Origin: Aphrocallistes beatrix
Lineage: Eukaryota; Porifera; Hexactinellida; Sceptrulophora; Aphrocallistidae
DNA: 64,000 nucleotides
Assembly (NCBI GenBank): GCA_963281255.1
Contig: OY725491.1
Coordinates: forward strand, 4,390,857-4,454,856
Direction of reading: 5' to 3'
Below are positions 1-11,041 of the stretch, in pieces. Position 1 is the first letter of the stretch; every line of letters starts with the position of its first letter. Below the pieces are notes generated by a model that was given only the letters and a program-made list of their open reading frames with translations, was not told where the DNA came from and made no database searches. Position numbers and translations under genes: made by a program.

Positions 1-1785
1 GACAATGTACCATATTGGTCACATTTGATAATTTGTCGAATATCTCATAAACTATTGAATTTAGAGGTCGAAATTATATTATCGCTTAGTAGGAAGTAGT
101 ATATTCGCTATCAAATGGAATTACATTTGAATGTGTAGCCATTGCAGTTTTAAAGATATAACACCAACTGACCAAAACACGTTTCCATAGCAACACTGGA
201 ATGTACCAACATTCCATGAAAAAATTCCAAATTTTTCGTATTAATTAACCCATTAACATCTCAGTTCTATGCGAAAAATTTTACAATAAAAACACTTAGA
301 AGTGCCCCTAAACGGCCTCTGAAAATCACCAAATTTGTCACAAATATAACCTATTTCGCAACCATATGGTGACTAATCAAATTTTTACAGCGGATATGGG
401 TACTTTGACACCATATTTATATATGCTGATAATACATTCCTAAGCTCTATTGTGCTTTGTAAATGATTTTAAGGTTGGTGTTTCCCATGCGAAACTTGTT
501 TTTTATTAAAAATGTGCCCGAATTGCTTTTTTATCATTTTTAGATCCTTATAGGGGTTCTAAACAATAATCCCGATTTTTATAACTCCAGCCCCAATATT
601 TCGCCACTTTGAGCCACTTGTATCACCTGCTGTCACTCTAAAAACGACACATTTTAAATGCGAAATGTCCCACAGCTCTAACTGCTTTAAACAGTGCCAG
701 ATCATCTTTTTAATGCTGAATTCATGCTCAGCACTGGATTTCCAGCAATTTGATATATATATTGACCATATTTGGAAACATTTTTGTTTGACCGTGCCTA
801 GCAACGGCCAGGAATTTTTTAACATTCCTGACCGTTGCTAGGAAAAGGCAACCAAAAATATTTCCAAATATGGTCAATATATATATCAAATTGCTGGAAA
901 TTTAGTGCTGAGTACGAACTCAGTATTAAAATAACGACCTGGCATAGTCAAATAAAGTTATAGGTATGGGATTTCGGCGGAAACTATCGGACATGGTCAT
1001 TTTTGGGCCCCCAGTGATAACTGTCAACTTTTTCACACTTTTGAAGGTGTCATGATGTGAAAATATTTGATATGCCATATTTTGAAGTTAAGTACTACAA
1101 TAAGTTGTTGATTGAGGATGTTTTGATGTTATATATTATCAGAATTCCGTAAAAACAAATGGAAATCAAGCCTTTCCGAAGAAAATTGCTTTGTAGCATG
1201 TTTTTAACACTCAAAAAAATCAATTTTACAACGGAGGAATCTCTAGTTACAAAAGTCATAGAGTAAAAAACTCGATTGTTTTGGAAAGATCTCGTCACGT
1301 AGAACAAAATGATAGAGATAGATTTTCGATATTCTACTTTAGAAAAAAGTTAAAATATTTTTCCTTTCGAAAACCTGCCTCTAAATTTTGTATAAACGAA
1401 ATTTGAAAGAAAAAATTATTTAGGTTAAAATTGAAAATTCTATTCCTATTATTTTCTTTATTCAACCATTTTGTGTAAGAATAATTGAGTAAAAGAGGCA
1501 TAAGGCATTGAAGTTTCCTTGAATGTCCTCTATAAATTAGGTCATTTGGGAAAAAAATAATTTTTCTCTTACTTCTTGGGCTCCCGAAAAGTGTATTTTT
1601 GCAGATAACTCAACGAGAATAGTTTCCACAAAAAATTTCAGAAGAAAATAATGAAAACTTTAAAAGTTAGTTCTGGAAGGAAACACCAACCTTAAGCAGC
1701 TCATGTATTAGTTCAACGGTCTTCCTCCGCATCCCTAGTCCCAAATCCGCAAGTTACTGTGAGGCCTTATATACAGTAGGCTATG
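1..1785. mobile_element. Foldback element FB7, right arm only (copy 1)
   Basis: The window opens near the centre of a long palindromic element whose other arm lies outside. Bases 1-468 and 1696-1785 match, in the same order, the right arm of the complete copy at 6878-8705, and the end reads as the inverse of the family terminus CATAGCC. The arm is interrupted by the TTAA-flanked insertion at 473-1691. No coding capacity is visible; the small ORFs here are chance ORFs in repeat sequence. Confidence 0.75.
473..1691. mobile_element. TTAA-flanked non-autonomous element (piggyBac-like ends), copy 1
   Basis: The ends are the inverted repeat GGTTGGTGTTTCC / GGAAACACCAACC, flanked on both sides by TTAA (469-472 and 1692-1695). 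A second copy in opposite orientation lies at 26084-28967. TTAA duplication is typical of piggyBac and also of Kolobok transposons. Internal sequence has no convincing ORF and includes an inverted repeat of about 90 bp around 720-910. Confidence 0.7.
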
Positions 1786-2008
1786 CCAAATCGCTTTATT
1801 AATTTTAATTAATTCACATTTACGGTTTTTATAAGACCTATTTATATATATACACTTTTCATTTTATAGGGGACGACATTTTATGAGTTCGCTCCTCTCG
1901 CCGAATAATATGTCTACTGTTCGTCCATACGTCACTGATACTGCTGAATTTTACGATTCTGTCATATTGCTAATGTTTTTAGTATTTAAGAATTATTTTC
2001 TTCTTAGA
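1786..2008 (+). other. Possible 5' exon/intron of the TRP gene
   Basis: A short open stretch begins with ATG at 1882 after a possible 3' splice site (TTTTATAG near 1870). A polypyrimidine-AG acceptor (TTCTTCTTAG) ends near 2007 directly before sequence in frame with the TRP ORF. I could not find a donor that joins the two in frame, so the exon is only suggestive. The FB7 element ends at 1785, so the promoter side has been overwritten by mobile DNA. Confidence 0.25.
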
Positions 2009-2102
2009 AGTAGATGCTATACCTTGGGTCAATACAAAGGATCAAAATGAAAGACTTGTAAAGATATATAGTGAAGTTTCTTGTGCAGATGAGTTAAAAA
2101 GA

Positions 2103-4550
2103 ATGCTTATCGGTGGTGCACCTTATCTTTATTCTAAAAATGGGAGTAGCACGATTTTAGAGATGTGTGTTGCATTCAATCGTTTTGATATAATAAATGT
2201 TATACTAAAGAGACATCAAGAAGAGAAGACAGAAAAAGGAGATAAGATATTCCGTGTACACATCGCTAAAGCATTACTAATAGCAGCGAAGACAAATTTT
2301 GGCTATTTGGCAAGAAAATTCCTAGATGCTGGAACGAATCTGGGAGACATTGATTTGCATAAGATTGTTGAGTATGGAGGCTGGGAAGTTCTGTCTGAAG
2401 TAATGTCGTTCTATAGTGAATTATCTGTGGAGTCCATAGATTCTCCTAAAAATAGAAATACTATGTTACATACTGCAGCCAAGTATGGTAAAACACACAC
2501 AATTAAATTCCTTCTTCAAAGAGGCGCTGATCCAAATGCTTTAAACGTGAATAATAGAACACCCTTACATTTAGCTTGCAAATTCACAGATAATGAAATT
2601 GCATTGTCTATTCTAATAGAAAATACAAATGTAACTCTATTGGATAAGAAGGGTAAAGGTGCAGTTATGTTCTTAGCAAGAAGAGGAAAGGAAAACCTGT
2701 TTGCTCTATTAGCTTTGAGAGGGGCCAATTTCGATCAAAGGGATAGCGAAGGAAGGCTCCCATTAACAGTGGCTGCTGGCAAAGGGCATCCGGGAACTGT
2801 TAGTGCACTACTTCTGAATGGCGCTACATTTTCGGTAGTAGATGGAGCAAACCTTTCTCCATTGGATCATGCGATTAAACATAACAGGGATAAAACTGCT
2901 TCATTAATAATTAGAATGGATACAAACCCAAATTGTGTTGAGGCTTTTTTTAAAGAGAGACCTGATTTGATTCAAAAAGTTATAAAAAATAGACTCAAGG
3001 AAACATTGATTGCAATGTTAGATCGGTCAGCAATCGACGAAGGTTTAGGCAGTGAGAAAGTATATATACGTGTAAAAGATTGGGAAAATTTACAACTCTT
3101 AGATCGTCTATCAAAATGGGGAAATAAAGAAATATCTTATCATGGAACAATTAGGATATTGGTCAACACTAAAATGTCCAAGTTTGGCTATATATTGCTT
3201 ATTTTAAAACTAGCCTGGTACATTATTTTTCTGATGGCTCTGTCGTATAGTCTTATTCAAGCATCAACATTGCATATTCCTCGAGATAATTATATTGATA
3301 CACCCCTGAATATTTTAAGATTACTCACGGAATTGTTTGTTCTTATTTATTTCATCCAGAATATTGTAACTGAAGGTGTAGAAGTTTACCGCATAATGAA
3401 GGAGCGATATTCTTATTTGCGTGGTAAACAACATCTAGTTTCTTCTGAAAAATCCAGACTACGAAAGTTCACTAGTAAGCTCAACGATATATTTATATTT
3501 CGTATCTTTTCGGAATATTACCAACACAAATCCAATATATTTGACAGCCTGGCGATTTTCACTTTATTTGTCTTAATATTGCTCCATGTATCTAATCAAC
3601 CACTTCAGTGGGTATTTGCCACATTAACCTTTTTTATTAACGCAGTACGCCTTTTCAGATTAATAATTTTGATTCCTAAAATTGGTCCATATTCAACCAT
3701 TATATTTGAGATACTTGTAAAAGACGTGCCTCTATTTTTGTCTTTATTTCTAATAACATTATTAATATTTACTACTGGGTATTTTATTTCGCTGAGAACT
3801 CCTTATACACCAGAAGGATTTCGAAACGCATCTTTAATGCAGGATATCTTGCGAATTCCTGGCGTTGATAATGGAATACAATGGGTTTTCCTCACCGGGT
3901 TAAGGGTATTGCTAGAAGGAAACATTTACGATGATGTTTATTTATACCAACATTTAAATTGGTTATCTGCTAGTATATATGTTATTTTTCTCTTTTTAAC
4001 AGTTGTCGTATATCTCAACGTGTTTATAGCACAGCTCTCAGATCGATATGCAGAAGTAAAACAGCGTGCCAATCAAATACATTCACAAGAGTTGTTGAGT
4101 TTCATTGTTCAGATGGAGACGACATCTGTACTCTCATTATGTTATGGTTTTGAAAAGAATTCTAGTAATACCATTGAAATTGGTAGAAGGGAAATGCAAA
4201 AGTACTACCAAGTGTCACGTGCTTCTACTCTTAACTCGATCAAATTAAACCAATTTATCAATACTAAACTATCGCCATATTCCCATACTCACAGATACAG
4301 ATCACAAATACACAAATCTGGGGCAGAAAAATTGGAAGAAAATTCAGAGATGAGGCTCGAAGATGAAGAAGATTCGAGAAATTTGATAATTTCCAATAAC
4401 AAAGCCCTCTGTGAAATGAAAGTTAGACAGAGTGAAATGGAACATAGTATTAAAAAATTGAGCCAAATTTTGGATGATCGTACGAATGCAATTTTACATC
4501 TTTTAGAAAATACTAATATTTCGCTTCATACTACGAAGCAGGAATTATAG
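2103..4550 (+). CDS. Ankyrin-repeat TRP-family cation channel (TRPA/TRPV-like), 5' incomplete
   Basis: A predicted plasma-membrane, non-selective cation channel of the transient receptor potential family, possibly sensory. The 815-residue ORF has degenerate ankyrin-type repeats at about residues 119-276 (TPLHLA signature near 153), then six hydrophobic segments: S1 361-387, S2 403-424, S3 478-497, S4 503-525, S5 541-563 and S6 622-645, with a short pore-helix-like stretch near 591-606. The post-S6 sequence LNVFIAQLSDRYAEV resembles the TRP S6 end. A polar, partly coiled-coil tail follows. The frame stays open upstream of the first Met to an acceptor near 2007, so the Met at 2103 is probably internal and an upstream exon is missing. 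The frame is intact. TRPA channels usually carry many more ankyrin repeats, so this is either a short relative or the C-terminal exon. Subfamily assignment is uncertain. Confidence 0.8.
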   Translation: MLIGGAPYLYSKNGSSTILEMCVAFNRFDIINVILKRHQEEKTEKGDKIFRVHIAKALLIAAKTNFGYLARKFLDAGTNLGDIDLHKIVEYGGWEVLSEVMSFYSELSVESIDSPKNRNTMLHTAAKYGKTHTIKFLLQRGADPNALNVNNRTPLHLACKFTDNEIALSILIENTNVTLLDKKGKGAVMFLARRGKENLFALLALRGANFDQRDSEGRLPLTVAAGKGHPGTVSALLLNGATFSVVDGANLSPLDHAIKHNRDKTASLIIRMDTNPNCVEAFFKERPDLIQKVIKNRLKETLIAMLDRSAIDEGLGSEKVYIRVKDWENLQLLDRLSKWGNKEISYHGTIRILVNTKMSKFGYILLILKLAWYIIFLMALSYSLIQASTLHIPRDNYIDTPLNILRLLTELFVLIYFIQNIVTEGVEVYRIMKERYSYLRGKQHLVSSEKSRLRKFTSKLNDIFIFRIFSEYYQHKSNIFDSLAIFTLFVLILLHVSNQPLQWVFATLTFFINAVRLFRLIILIPKIGPYSTIIFEILVKDVPLFLSLFLITLLIFTTGYFISLRTPYTPEGFRNASLMQDILRIPGVDNGIQWVFLTGLRVLLEGNIYDDVYLYQHLNWLSASIYVIFLFLTVVVYLNVFIAQLSDRYAEVKQRANQIHSQELLSFIVQMETTSVLSLCYGFEKNSSNTIEIGRREMQKYYQVSRASTLNSIKLNQFINTKLSPYSHTHRYRSQIHKSGAEKLEENSEMRLEDEEDSRNLIISNNKALCEMKVRQSEMEHSIKKLSQILDDRTNAILHLLENTNISLHTTKQEL

Positions 4551-4930
4551 GATGGGCCAGAAGTTTTTAATATTCAGGAGTATTCTTTTATTCTAGATTT
4601 GCAAACCCAAAGGCTCTGCTGTATATTTTTGTAATAATTATCAACATTTTAAAACATTTATCAGGGATTAGCAGTGTAAATTTTTCCTTTAATTTATATA
4701 TGTTTAGAATATTGATTGAAACCATTTATATATGTACGTATATATAAAAGAAAGGGTAGGGGCATAGTGTATGCTTTTTTTGCGGCACCTACATAGTACT
4801 TGTAATATTGCGAAAGAATAAGAAACTCATGATAATAGAGAGAATTCAGAATCTATAAAAGGATTGTTTACCAATCCGTCAAGGAAAATGTTAGACGCGC
4901 AATGTCTTCGAGAATTAGTGGGAATTAGTG
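4551..4930. other. 3' flank of the TRP gene
   Basis: AT-rich sequence following the TRP stop codon, with ATATATGTACG-type stretches. I see no gene and no canonical AATAAA in the plus-strand sequence here. Confidence 0.5.
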
Positions 4931-5262
4931 AATTAGTAGATTTTTCTGGAAAACATCGTTGTCCGGTTGTACCTCTTACATCCAAATTTTCGATTGAATA
5001 TTTGTCGGATAACTCTGGCATATTCCACCACTTTGTCAAACTCGAAATTGACCAGCCTTTCCCTCAGGTCGGCAAGCAATAATATTAGACAATCTGATAC
5101 AGTTTCTGTCGACTTTTGAAAAGCATTAGTGCAAAAATCAGAGTAATCATACAGCCTACGAAAGAATACTAAATGGGTCGTAAATTTCTTAGTTTGTAGA
5201 GAACCTAGCAAAGATTTCGCTGTCAAACTTGTATCTGCATCATTTTGGTTTTCAAATATGCT
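4930..5262 (-). pseudogene. hAT transposase fragment (middle/C-terminal part)
   Basis: A minus-strand open stretch of about 110 codons contains ENQNDADTSLTAKSLLGSL followed by hydrophobic and charged helices. This order is typical of the segment after the DDE core in ZMYM1/DUF4371-type hAT transposases. The strand matches the larger hAT pseudogene at 8740-10575 and the content would follow it, so I infer one ancestral gene split by later insertions. There is no C-terminal dimerisation motif here. Confidence 0.45.
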
Positions 5263-5373
5263 TAAAGCAGGGGCTAGGTTTTATACTCTGGGTCGCACAT
5301 GGGTGGCAATCCTTCGCGATGCGGTCGCGGCCATCAGCTGCAGATCAAAATTATTTTTGATATTTGATTACTA

Positions 5374-5915
5374 CAAGCGCGCTTCACGGCTGGCGGACAC
5401 TTTGTGTCCGCCGGAGGCTCCTTTCGGTCGCCTGGGGTCACATTGGTTAAGTATAAGGGAGATAGCATCTCTAAATATGTCTGTCTTACTTATATAATCG
5501 ATATCACTTGAAAAATCACCAAATTTGTCAATTTAAAAATTTTTTAAATTTTCAATTTAAAAATTTCAATTTCAATTTCAATTTCAATTTCAATTTCAAT
5601 TTAAAAATTTGTAATGATGACGTCATAACAAAGTGATGAGTCATCATTTTTTATGATGGTTACATCATCATAATATGTGAGGTGTGTTAGTATACATATT
5701 CTATTAAAATTTCAGCCTTCTATCTCCTATAATGGCTGAGTTATGCTCGAATAACTGTATTGCTTAACTTTTAAAAATGTGACAATGACGTCATAATTCC
5801 ATGATGAGTCGACATTTACTCTGAGCTCAGAACTTACTGGAGCCATAACCAAAAGACTCCCACATGCCAAAAATCAGCTTTCTGCGCCCCGCAGTTTCTT
5901 CAATCAATTCGTTAC

Positions 5916-5961
<46 letters not shown>

Positions 5962-5984
5962 TAATCGAGTTTTAATAGTAAGGA
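5374..5984 (-). mobile_element. Helitron-like non-autonomous element, family C, copy 1
   Basis: On the minus strand the element begins TCCTTACTATTAAAACTCG, carries a (TA)n tract, then about 400 bp of conserved AT-rich sequence, and ends in GC-rich hairpins (GGCGGACAC loop GTGTCCGCC, then a CAAGCG/CGCTTG stem). There are no TIRs and no duplication. The TC..ATTAAAA start, 3'-proximal hairpin and insertion next to A/T fit Helitron-like elements. Copies recur at 14283, 14782, 15341, 41700, 48010, 56519, 58410 and 58894. A SINE-like origin is the alternative. Confidence 0.5.
5560..5606. repeat. (TTTCAA)n short tandem repeat
   Basis: Hexamer repeat of TTTCAA inside the Helitron-like copy. Confidence 0.8.
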
Positions 5985-6082
5985 ATAGTATTTAGACCAA
6001 ATGCTAAGTTTCAAGATTATTTAGTGTAGTGAATTGTGTTTACTGTTTAGAATGTCTTTAAGAATATTCCAGAATCGTAATC

Positions 6083-6877
6083 TTATATATTAAAACGCGT
6101 GTGTTTGTCCGAGTTGATTGAAGAATTGGCAAGTGGTAGATATATGAAAATTGGCATGTACGTGTCAATTGATATGACTATCTAAGCGAAATTTTCACAC
6201 CTCTACAAAAAAAATGGAAAACAATTGTTCCCACCTTTTTCTATACAAAATAGATTACTACACTATTACAATGGAAATCATTGTACGGCACTACAATAGA
6301 TTGTCATTGTTATTAATACTTCTAAGCCACAACTTATGTTTGATATCTTAAATGTATCATAATGTATAGCGATAAAAAAGATTAGGGGTGTATTTTCACA
6401 CCTTTATATACATATTTTTACTTCATTTGACGAATTTTGAAAAATATGCTAGCGACTAGATTCCAACAGGTGACATGGGTTTTTGAGGGGTGTAGATTTC
6501 GAATATAATATTTTCAGGTCTATATGATAAATTATTTGTTTACTTTTGTTTACATTAGACACATAAAGTAAACAAATCTCAAAATTAAGCTAGAAACTTA
6601 CTCTCAACGGTTGACATGGGGTTTTCAGGGGTGTAGATTTCGAATATCATATTTTCTATATGATAAATTATTTGTTTACTTTTGTTTGCAATAGATACAT
6701 AAAGTAAACAAATTACAAAAATAGGCTAGAGACTAGCTTCCAACGGATGATATGGGGTTTTTAGTGCTCTTTGATTTCGAATATTATATTTTTGGATCCA
6801 TATGAGAAATTATTCGTTTAATTTTGTATATAATATTTATATAAATGAAAAAAATTCCCAAAATTGGTTAGATTGAG
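6083..6877 (+). mobile_element. Second Helitron-like element, 5' part
   Basis: The sequence TCTTATATATTAAAACGCG following an A resembles a Helitron 5' terminus. Non-autonomous Helitrons often hold tandem repeats, as this one does at 6448-6860. The continuation after the foldback insertion is 8706-8740, where a CGCCC-GCA-GGGCG hairpin is followed by CTGG, fitting the CTRR 3' rule. The typical T after the 3' end is missing, so this remains tentative. Confidence 0.4.
6448..6860. repeat. Tandem repeat, about 135-bp unit, three copies
   Basis: Three diverged copies each contain a TCTCAACGG/TTCCAACGG-type box, a GTGTAGATTTCGAATAT-type box and a GTTTACTTTTGTTT block. The boxes resemble those of the 152-bp array at 20510-21690. 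Confidence 0.75.
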
Positions 6878-8705
6878 CATAGCCTACTATAATAAGGCCT
6901 TAGAGTAACTTGCGAATTTGGCACTAGGGATGCAGTAGAAGATGGTTGAAGAAATACATGAGCTACCTTAAATCATTAACCAAGCACAATAGAGCTTAGG
7001 AATGTATTACCAGCATATATAAATATGGTGTCAAAGCACCCATATCCGTTGTTAAAATTTAGATTAGTCATCAAATGATTTCGCAACAGGCTATATTTGG
7101 GTCAAATTTAGTGATTTTCTGAGGTCGTTTAAGGGCACTTCTAAGTGTTTTCATTATAAAGTAACTGAGAAGTGAATGTGTTAATACTAAAAATCTGGAA
7201 TTTTTTCATGGAATGTTCTTACATTCCAGTGTTGCTATGGAAACGTGTTTTGGTCAGTTGGGGCCAAGGTTGAGTCAAATCAATTTGATTTGAAAAAAAC
7301 TTCATTTTTTGATTTGATTTGATTGAGTTGGTTAATAAGAAATGATTGAGTTGATTGATCTGAATGTTGTCATTGAATAAAATAAAATGATCTGAATGAT
7401 CTGAATTTTCATTGAATTGAATTGAATTGAATTGAATTGAGTTGAATTGATTTGAATTGAATTGATTTGATTTGATTTGATTTGAGTTGAATTGATTTGA
7501 ACTGATTATAATTGATTCGAGTTATCTGAATTGATTTTTATTTGAATGACCGTAATCACCGTATATACTCGAATAGTTACCGGCCTTCGAACCATCCCCC
7601 TCCAAAAAGAGGGTTCTAAATTTATTGGTTCACTCGTGCGGTTATATTTATCGAAAGCTCTCTTGCATATGTATTGTGAAACATTTATTTTTCTTCAGGG
7701 GTTAAATGCTAAATGGGGCTAAAAATTATCTACGGTATCTGAATTGAATTAAATGATCTGAATTGAATTAAATTGAATTGATTTGAATTGATTTGAATTG
7801 AATTGAATTGATTTGATTTGAATTGAATTGAATTGATTTGATTTGATTTGAATTGAATTGAGTTGAATTGAATTGATTGATTTGAAATGAATTGAATGAT
7901 TAAAATGAATGAGCTGAACGATTTGAATAAGCGCAAATGATTGAATTGATTGATCTGGTGTGTTTTATGTAAATGATCAGATGCAATATTACAAAAAAAT
8001 AATTCAAATCATTGAGTTTGACACAACCTTGGTTGGGGCTATATCTTGAAAACAGCGATAGCCAGACATTCAAATTTAATCCCATTTGATAGCAAATAGG
8101 CTACTTCCTATTAAGCTATAATACAATTTCTATGTCTTAATTCAATAATTTATGAGTTATTAGACAATTTATCATATTTGTCACATTTGGTAATTTGTCG
8201 AATATCTCGTAAACCATTGAATTTAGACACATAAATTGTATTATAGCTAAATAGGAAGTCGCCTATTTGCTATCAAATGGGATTAAATTTGAATGTCTAG
8301 CTATCGCTGTTTTCAAGATATAGCCCCAACTGACCAAAACACGTTTCCATAGCAACACTGTAATGTAAGAACATTCCATGAAAAAATTCCAAAGTATTAA
8401 CATATTCACTTCTCAGTTCTATGCGAAAAACTTTATAATAAAAACACTTAGAAGTGCCCTTAAACGACCTCTGAAAATCACTAAATTTGACCCAAATATA
8501 GCCTGTTGCGCAATCATTTGATGACTAATCTAAATTTTAACAACGGATATGGGTGCTTTGACACCATATTTATATATGCTGGTAATACATTCCTAAGTTC
8601 TATTGTGCTTTGTTAATGATTTAAGGCAGCTCATGTATTTCTTCATCCATCTTCTACCGCATCCCTGGTAAAGTTACTCTTAGGCCTTATGTATAGTAGG
8701 CTATG
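6878..8705. mobile_element. Foldback element FB7, complete copy with insertion (copy 2)
   Basis: Both ends are CATAGCCTACT (inverted) and both are flanked by GATTGAG (6871-6877 and 8706-8712), a perfect 7-bp duplication. Without the 7265-8031 insertion the element is about 1.05 kb and almost entirely palindromic, with its centre near 8160. It has no ORF. A 7-bp duplication is uncommon; CA-initial termini with 7-8 bp duplications occur in P elements, so that is one possibility. Confidence 0.8.
7265..8031. mobile_element. hAT-like MITE with TTGAA pentamer minisatellites
   Basis: Inserted in FB7 copy 2 with the 8-bp duplication GTTGGGGC (7257-7264 and 8032-8039) and inverted ends CAAGGTTGAGTC / CAAGGTTGTGTC. 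Most of it is degenerate TTGAA/TTTGA repeats on both sides of a unique core (about 7550-7735). A second, 5'-truncated copy lies at 57721-58409. The 8-bp duplication points to mobilisation by a hAT transposase. Confidence 0.75.
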
Positions 8706-8740
8706 GATTGAGTAACTCTACGCGCCCGCAGGGCGAATCT
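8706..8740 (+). mobile_element. Second Helitron-like element, 3' hairpin part
   Basis: Continues 6083-6877 after the foldback insertion. It contains the stem-loop CGCCC-GCA-GGGCG followed closely by CTGG. Confidence 0.35.
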
Positions 8741-9445
8741 GGGGCAAGCAGCGCATCCACATGCGCTTTGAAATCCCCGATGCAATGGATCTACTAAATT
8801 GGTAGTTTTCAGCAATCCTTGTGCAACCAGATGATAACCGTCCCAAAGGTTAATCGGATAGAGTGGTGCATATTACATGAACTTGCAAATTGGGATATAC
8901 TCGTGCTGGACCTCTAAGAAAGCGGCGTGGTGCTTTGTTCCATTCAAGAACGAATGCGTCAAACTGAAATATCAAAGAAAGATTTGATTAAACGATGTCG
9001 TTTAGCAGCTGCAGTTAATACTAAGTAAAGCCTATGTGAAGCACAATGAACATATGTACCATTGCGATAACCTGCTCCGTTCATCCGTGCTTGGACTCCT
9101 CAGTCTATTCCTACATAACACTAGCCCCGTCGTAACCCTGCCCTACAGGTTTCAGAGGATCGAGCTCAAAAGGCTGAAGTAGCTTTATCAGTTTTTCAGA
9201 AATCTTGCCTGCATTCATGTCCTTCAATTCAATAAAGCCAATAGCTCTTTCTCTGACATTACCCTTATGGATATATCGCAAAGAAGCACCTAACAACTTC
9301 TTAGATACATCTTTCACTTCGTCAGCAAGAATAACATTATAAGTCGCATTTTCTTCATGTTTCACATGCTCAAGAAGCACCGAAGTAAGTGGTGCAAGTA
9401 AATCATTTTGAATATCTGGATTCAGCATCTTTGCATTTCCTGGAA

Positions 9446-9813
9446 CAAGGCTGGATTCGGTTAACCGGTTAACCGGCTAAACGCCGTCAATCACGGTTAA
9501 CGGTTAAGAAAATCTTGGATCGGTTAGCCGATCTGCTTTATTTTCTAAATATTTAGACTAATTTCATTGTTTTTCGATGAAGATTTATGAATATTACTTC
9601 AAAAATTTTGATATTACAATATTATTACAATTTTTCTGACCAAATAGATATTTCGAGACCACTCAAGATTGTAAATTTTTCAATATCAGGTTAAATATTA
9701 GTCGACAAATCCATATTTATTCTAATTAATATTGACATCGGTTAACCGGTTAACCGCCCTGGAGGAAACCAAAATAACCGACCCCAAATATCGGTTAACC
9801 AACCCCAGCCCTG
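9446..9813. mobile_element. hAT-like MITE with GGTTAACCGGTTAACC ends, copy 1
   Basis: Inverted ends CAAGGCTGG / CCAGCCCTG followed by GGTTAACCGGTTAACC-type palindromes. The flanks TCCTGGAA and GCCCGGAA match at 6 of 8 positions, suggesting an 8-bp duplication inside the hAT pseudogene. Further copies are at 13742-14109 and 40163-40524. Confidence 0.65.
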
Positions 9814-10003
9814 CCCGGAAGACTTTCGATCCTTTGTTACCTGACTATCATATTTTCCTAAAAGTTCTAATATTTCAAGAAAGTTCCCTTTATTGAGCGA
9901 CTGATTTGATTCATTTTCTCCTCGTGGGAGGATTTCTTGATTGGTATAAAAAATTATAACGTCGAGAACAGTAATTAAATGTTTCCGATTGTCATTAATG
10001 AAT

Positions 10004-10238
10004 GGCCATGCCTAATTTCAGGGACGGGACCGTCCATGGCCTACTTAATATAGGCCATGGACAGTATATTAAGTAGGCCATGGACCGTCCCGGAAAATCT
10101 AGATGCCTAATTTACAGGACGGTACGGGTTAAGATGCTTAATTTCCGGGACGGGTTAAGATGCTTAATTTCCGGGACGGGTTAAGATGCCTAATTTTTCC
10201 GGGATGGTCCCGTCCCGTCCCAGAAATTAGGCATGCCG
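10004..10238. mobile_element. MULE-type MITE, 235 bp
   Basis: Inverted ends GGCCATGCCTAATTTC / GAAATTAGGCATGCCG, flanked on both sides by the 9-bp repeat TTAATGAAT (9995-10003 and 10239-10247), the length made by Mutator-like transposases. Inside are tandem GGGACGGGTTAAGATGC-type repeats and a palindrome around CCATGGCC. Confidence 0.7.
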
Positions 10239-10575
10239 TTAATGAATTTCTCATTTCAAAAAATTGGGATCCAGTTGTTTATCAATCAGTTTCTACTTTT
10301 TGATGCATGGCCCAGGCTTTCTGTGTTTCAATAGCTACCGCATGACACACAGAACCATCGTGCTTTGTGCACTTGTCTCAAAGTTTCTTCCAATCACAAA
10401 ATCCTTTTGTTGAAAACTTCGCTTCAGTTTTTGTTCTTCCAAAAAGTCGACACGATTGGCAGAATACAGCGAGTTTTAGCTATACTCTATCCAGAATTGA
10501 AAATATCAATGAGCACCAATATGTCTACTACTTGTACATACCTGGTTTTGGGAACATAATAGAAGGTTGCCTCGG

Positions 10576-11033
10576 TTTCTCACCTTTTTTGGAAAAATGT
10601 TTCACAGTCACAAATAGTGATTGTGCATGAGTAGTTTAAAAACTCGGAGTAAACTTGGGGTACAAGAATCGGAAGTTGAATGCGTTTCAAACATGAAGAC
10701 TCGAGGTCTTTTACTCAAGTTTAAGTTTGACATTTCAACTTTGGTGCCCAACAAACTTTTGAAGTTATTTTTGGAACTATCTTGGATCGAGAATTTGTCG
10801 GCCTTAATCATATTTTTAATATCCCCGAATACAGCTGAACAAATTGGAGGTTTTATGAAACTAGTCATATCCATAGTGTTCAGTGAATGTCAGAAAGAGA
10901 AATAGAAATTATTAACTGATTGCAAACTGGATTAATAGCATTAGTCAGTGATTCAATGACCAGTCACTAACGCCCATTGGGGATGCAACTATCAGCTTAT
11001 AGCAGGATTACAATATGATATGTAAATGGTGAG
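10576..11033. other. Unassigned sequence
   Basis: Overlapping short ORFs exist on both strands (about 90 codons each), but neither resembles a protein I recognise and neither has a splice or start context that favours it. It may be the far 5' part of the hAT element. Confidence 0.4.
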
Positions 11034-11041
11034 GTTGCATC

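Larger units (their letters stand above)
8740..10575 (-). pseudogene. Decayed hAT transposase (TTF zinc finger, DUF4371/ZMYM1-like)
   Basis: Read on the minus strand from about 10575 downwards: a TTF-type zinc-finger-like segment in broken frames (AFCQSCRLFGRTKTEAKF and GSVCHAVAIETQKAW), then NKGNFLEILELLGKYDSQV, then an open stretch at 9428-9111 with NVILADEVKDVSKK (first catalytic Asp region) and VGQGYDGASVM (second Asp region), then frameshifted remnants including THSFLNGTKHHAAFLEV. Two MITEs (9446-9813 and 10004-10238) interrupt it. It probably continues at 4930-5262. Many stops and frame changes show it is dead. It would have been a cut-and-paste DNA transposase. Confidence 0.75.

Noticed and set aside
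2516-2728. Minus-strand ORF inside the TRP gene
   Set aside because: Shadow of the coding frame with no independent support.
7730-8085. Asn/Ser/Ile/Gln-rich ORFs
   Set aside because: Translations of TTGAA pentamer repeats in a MITE.
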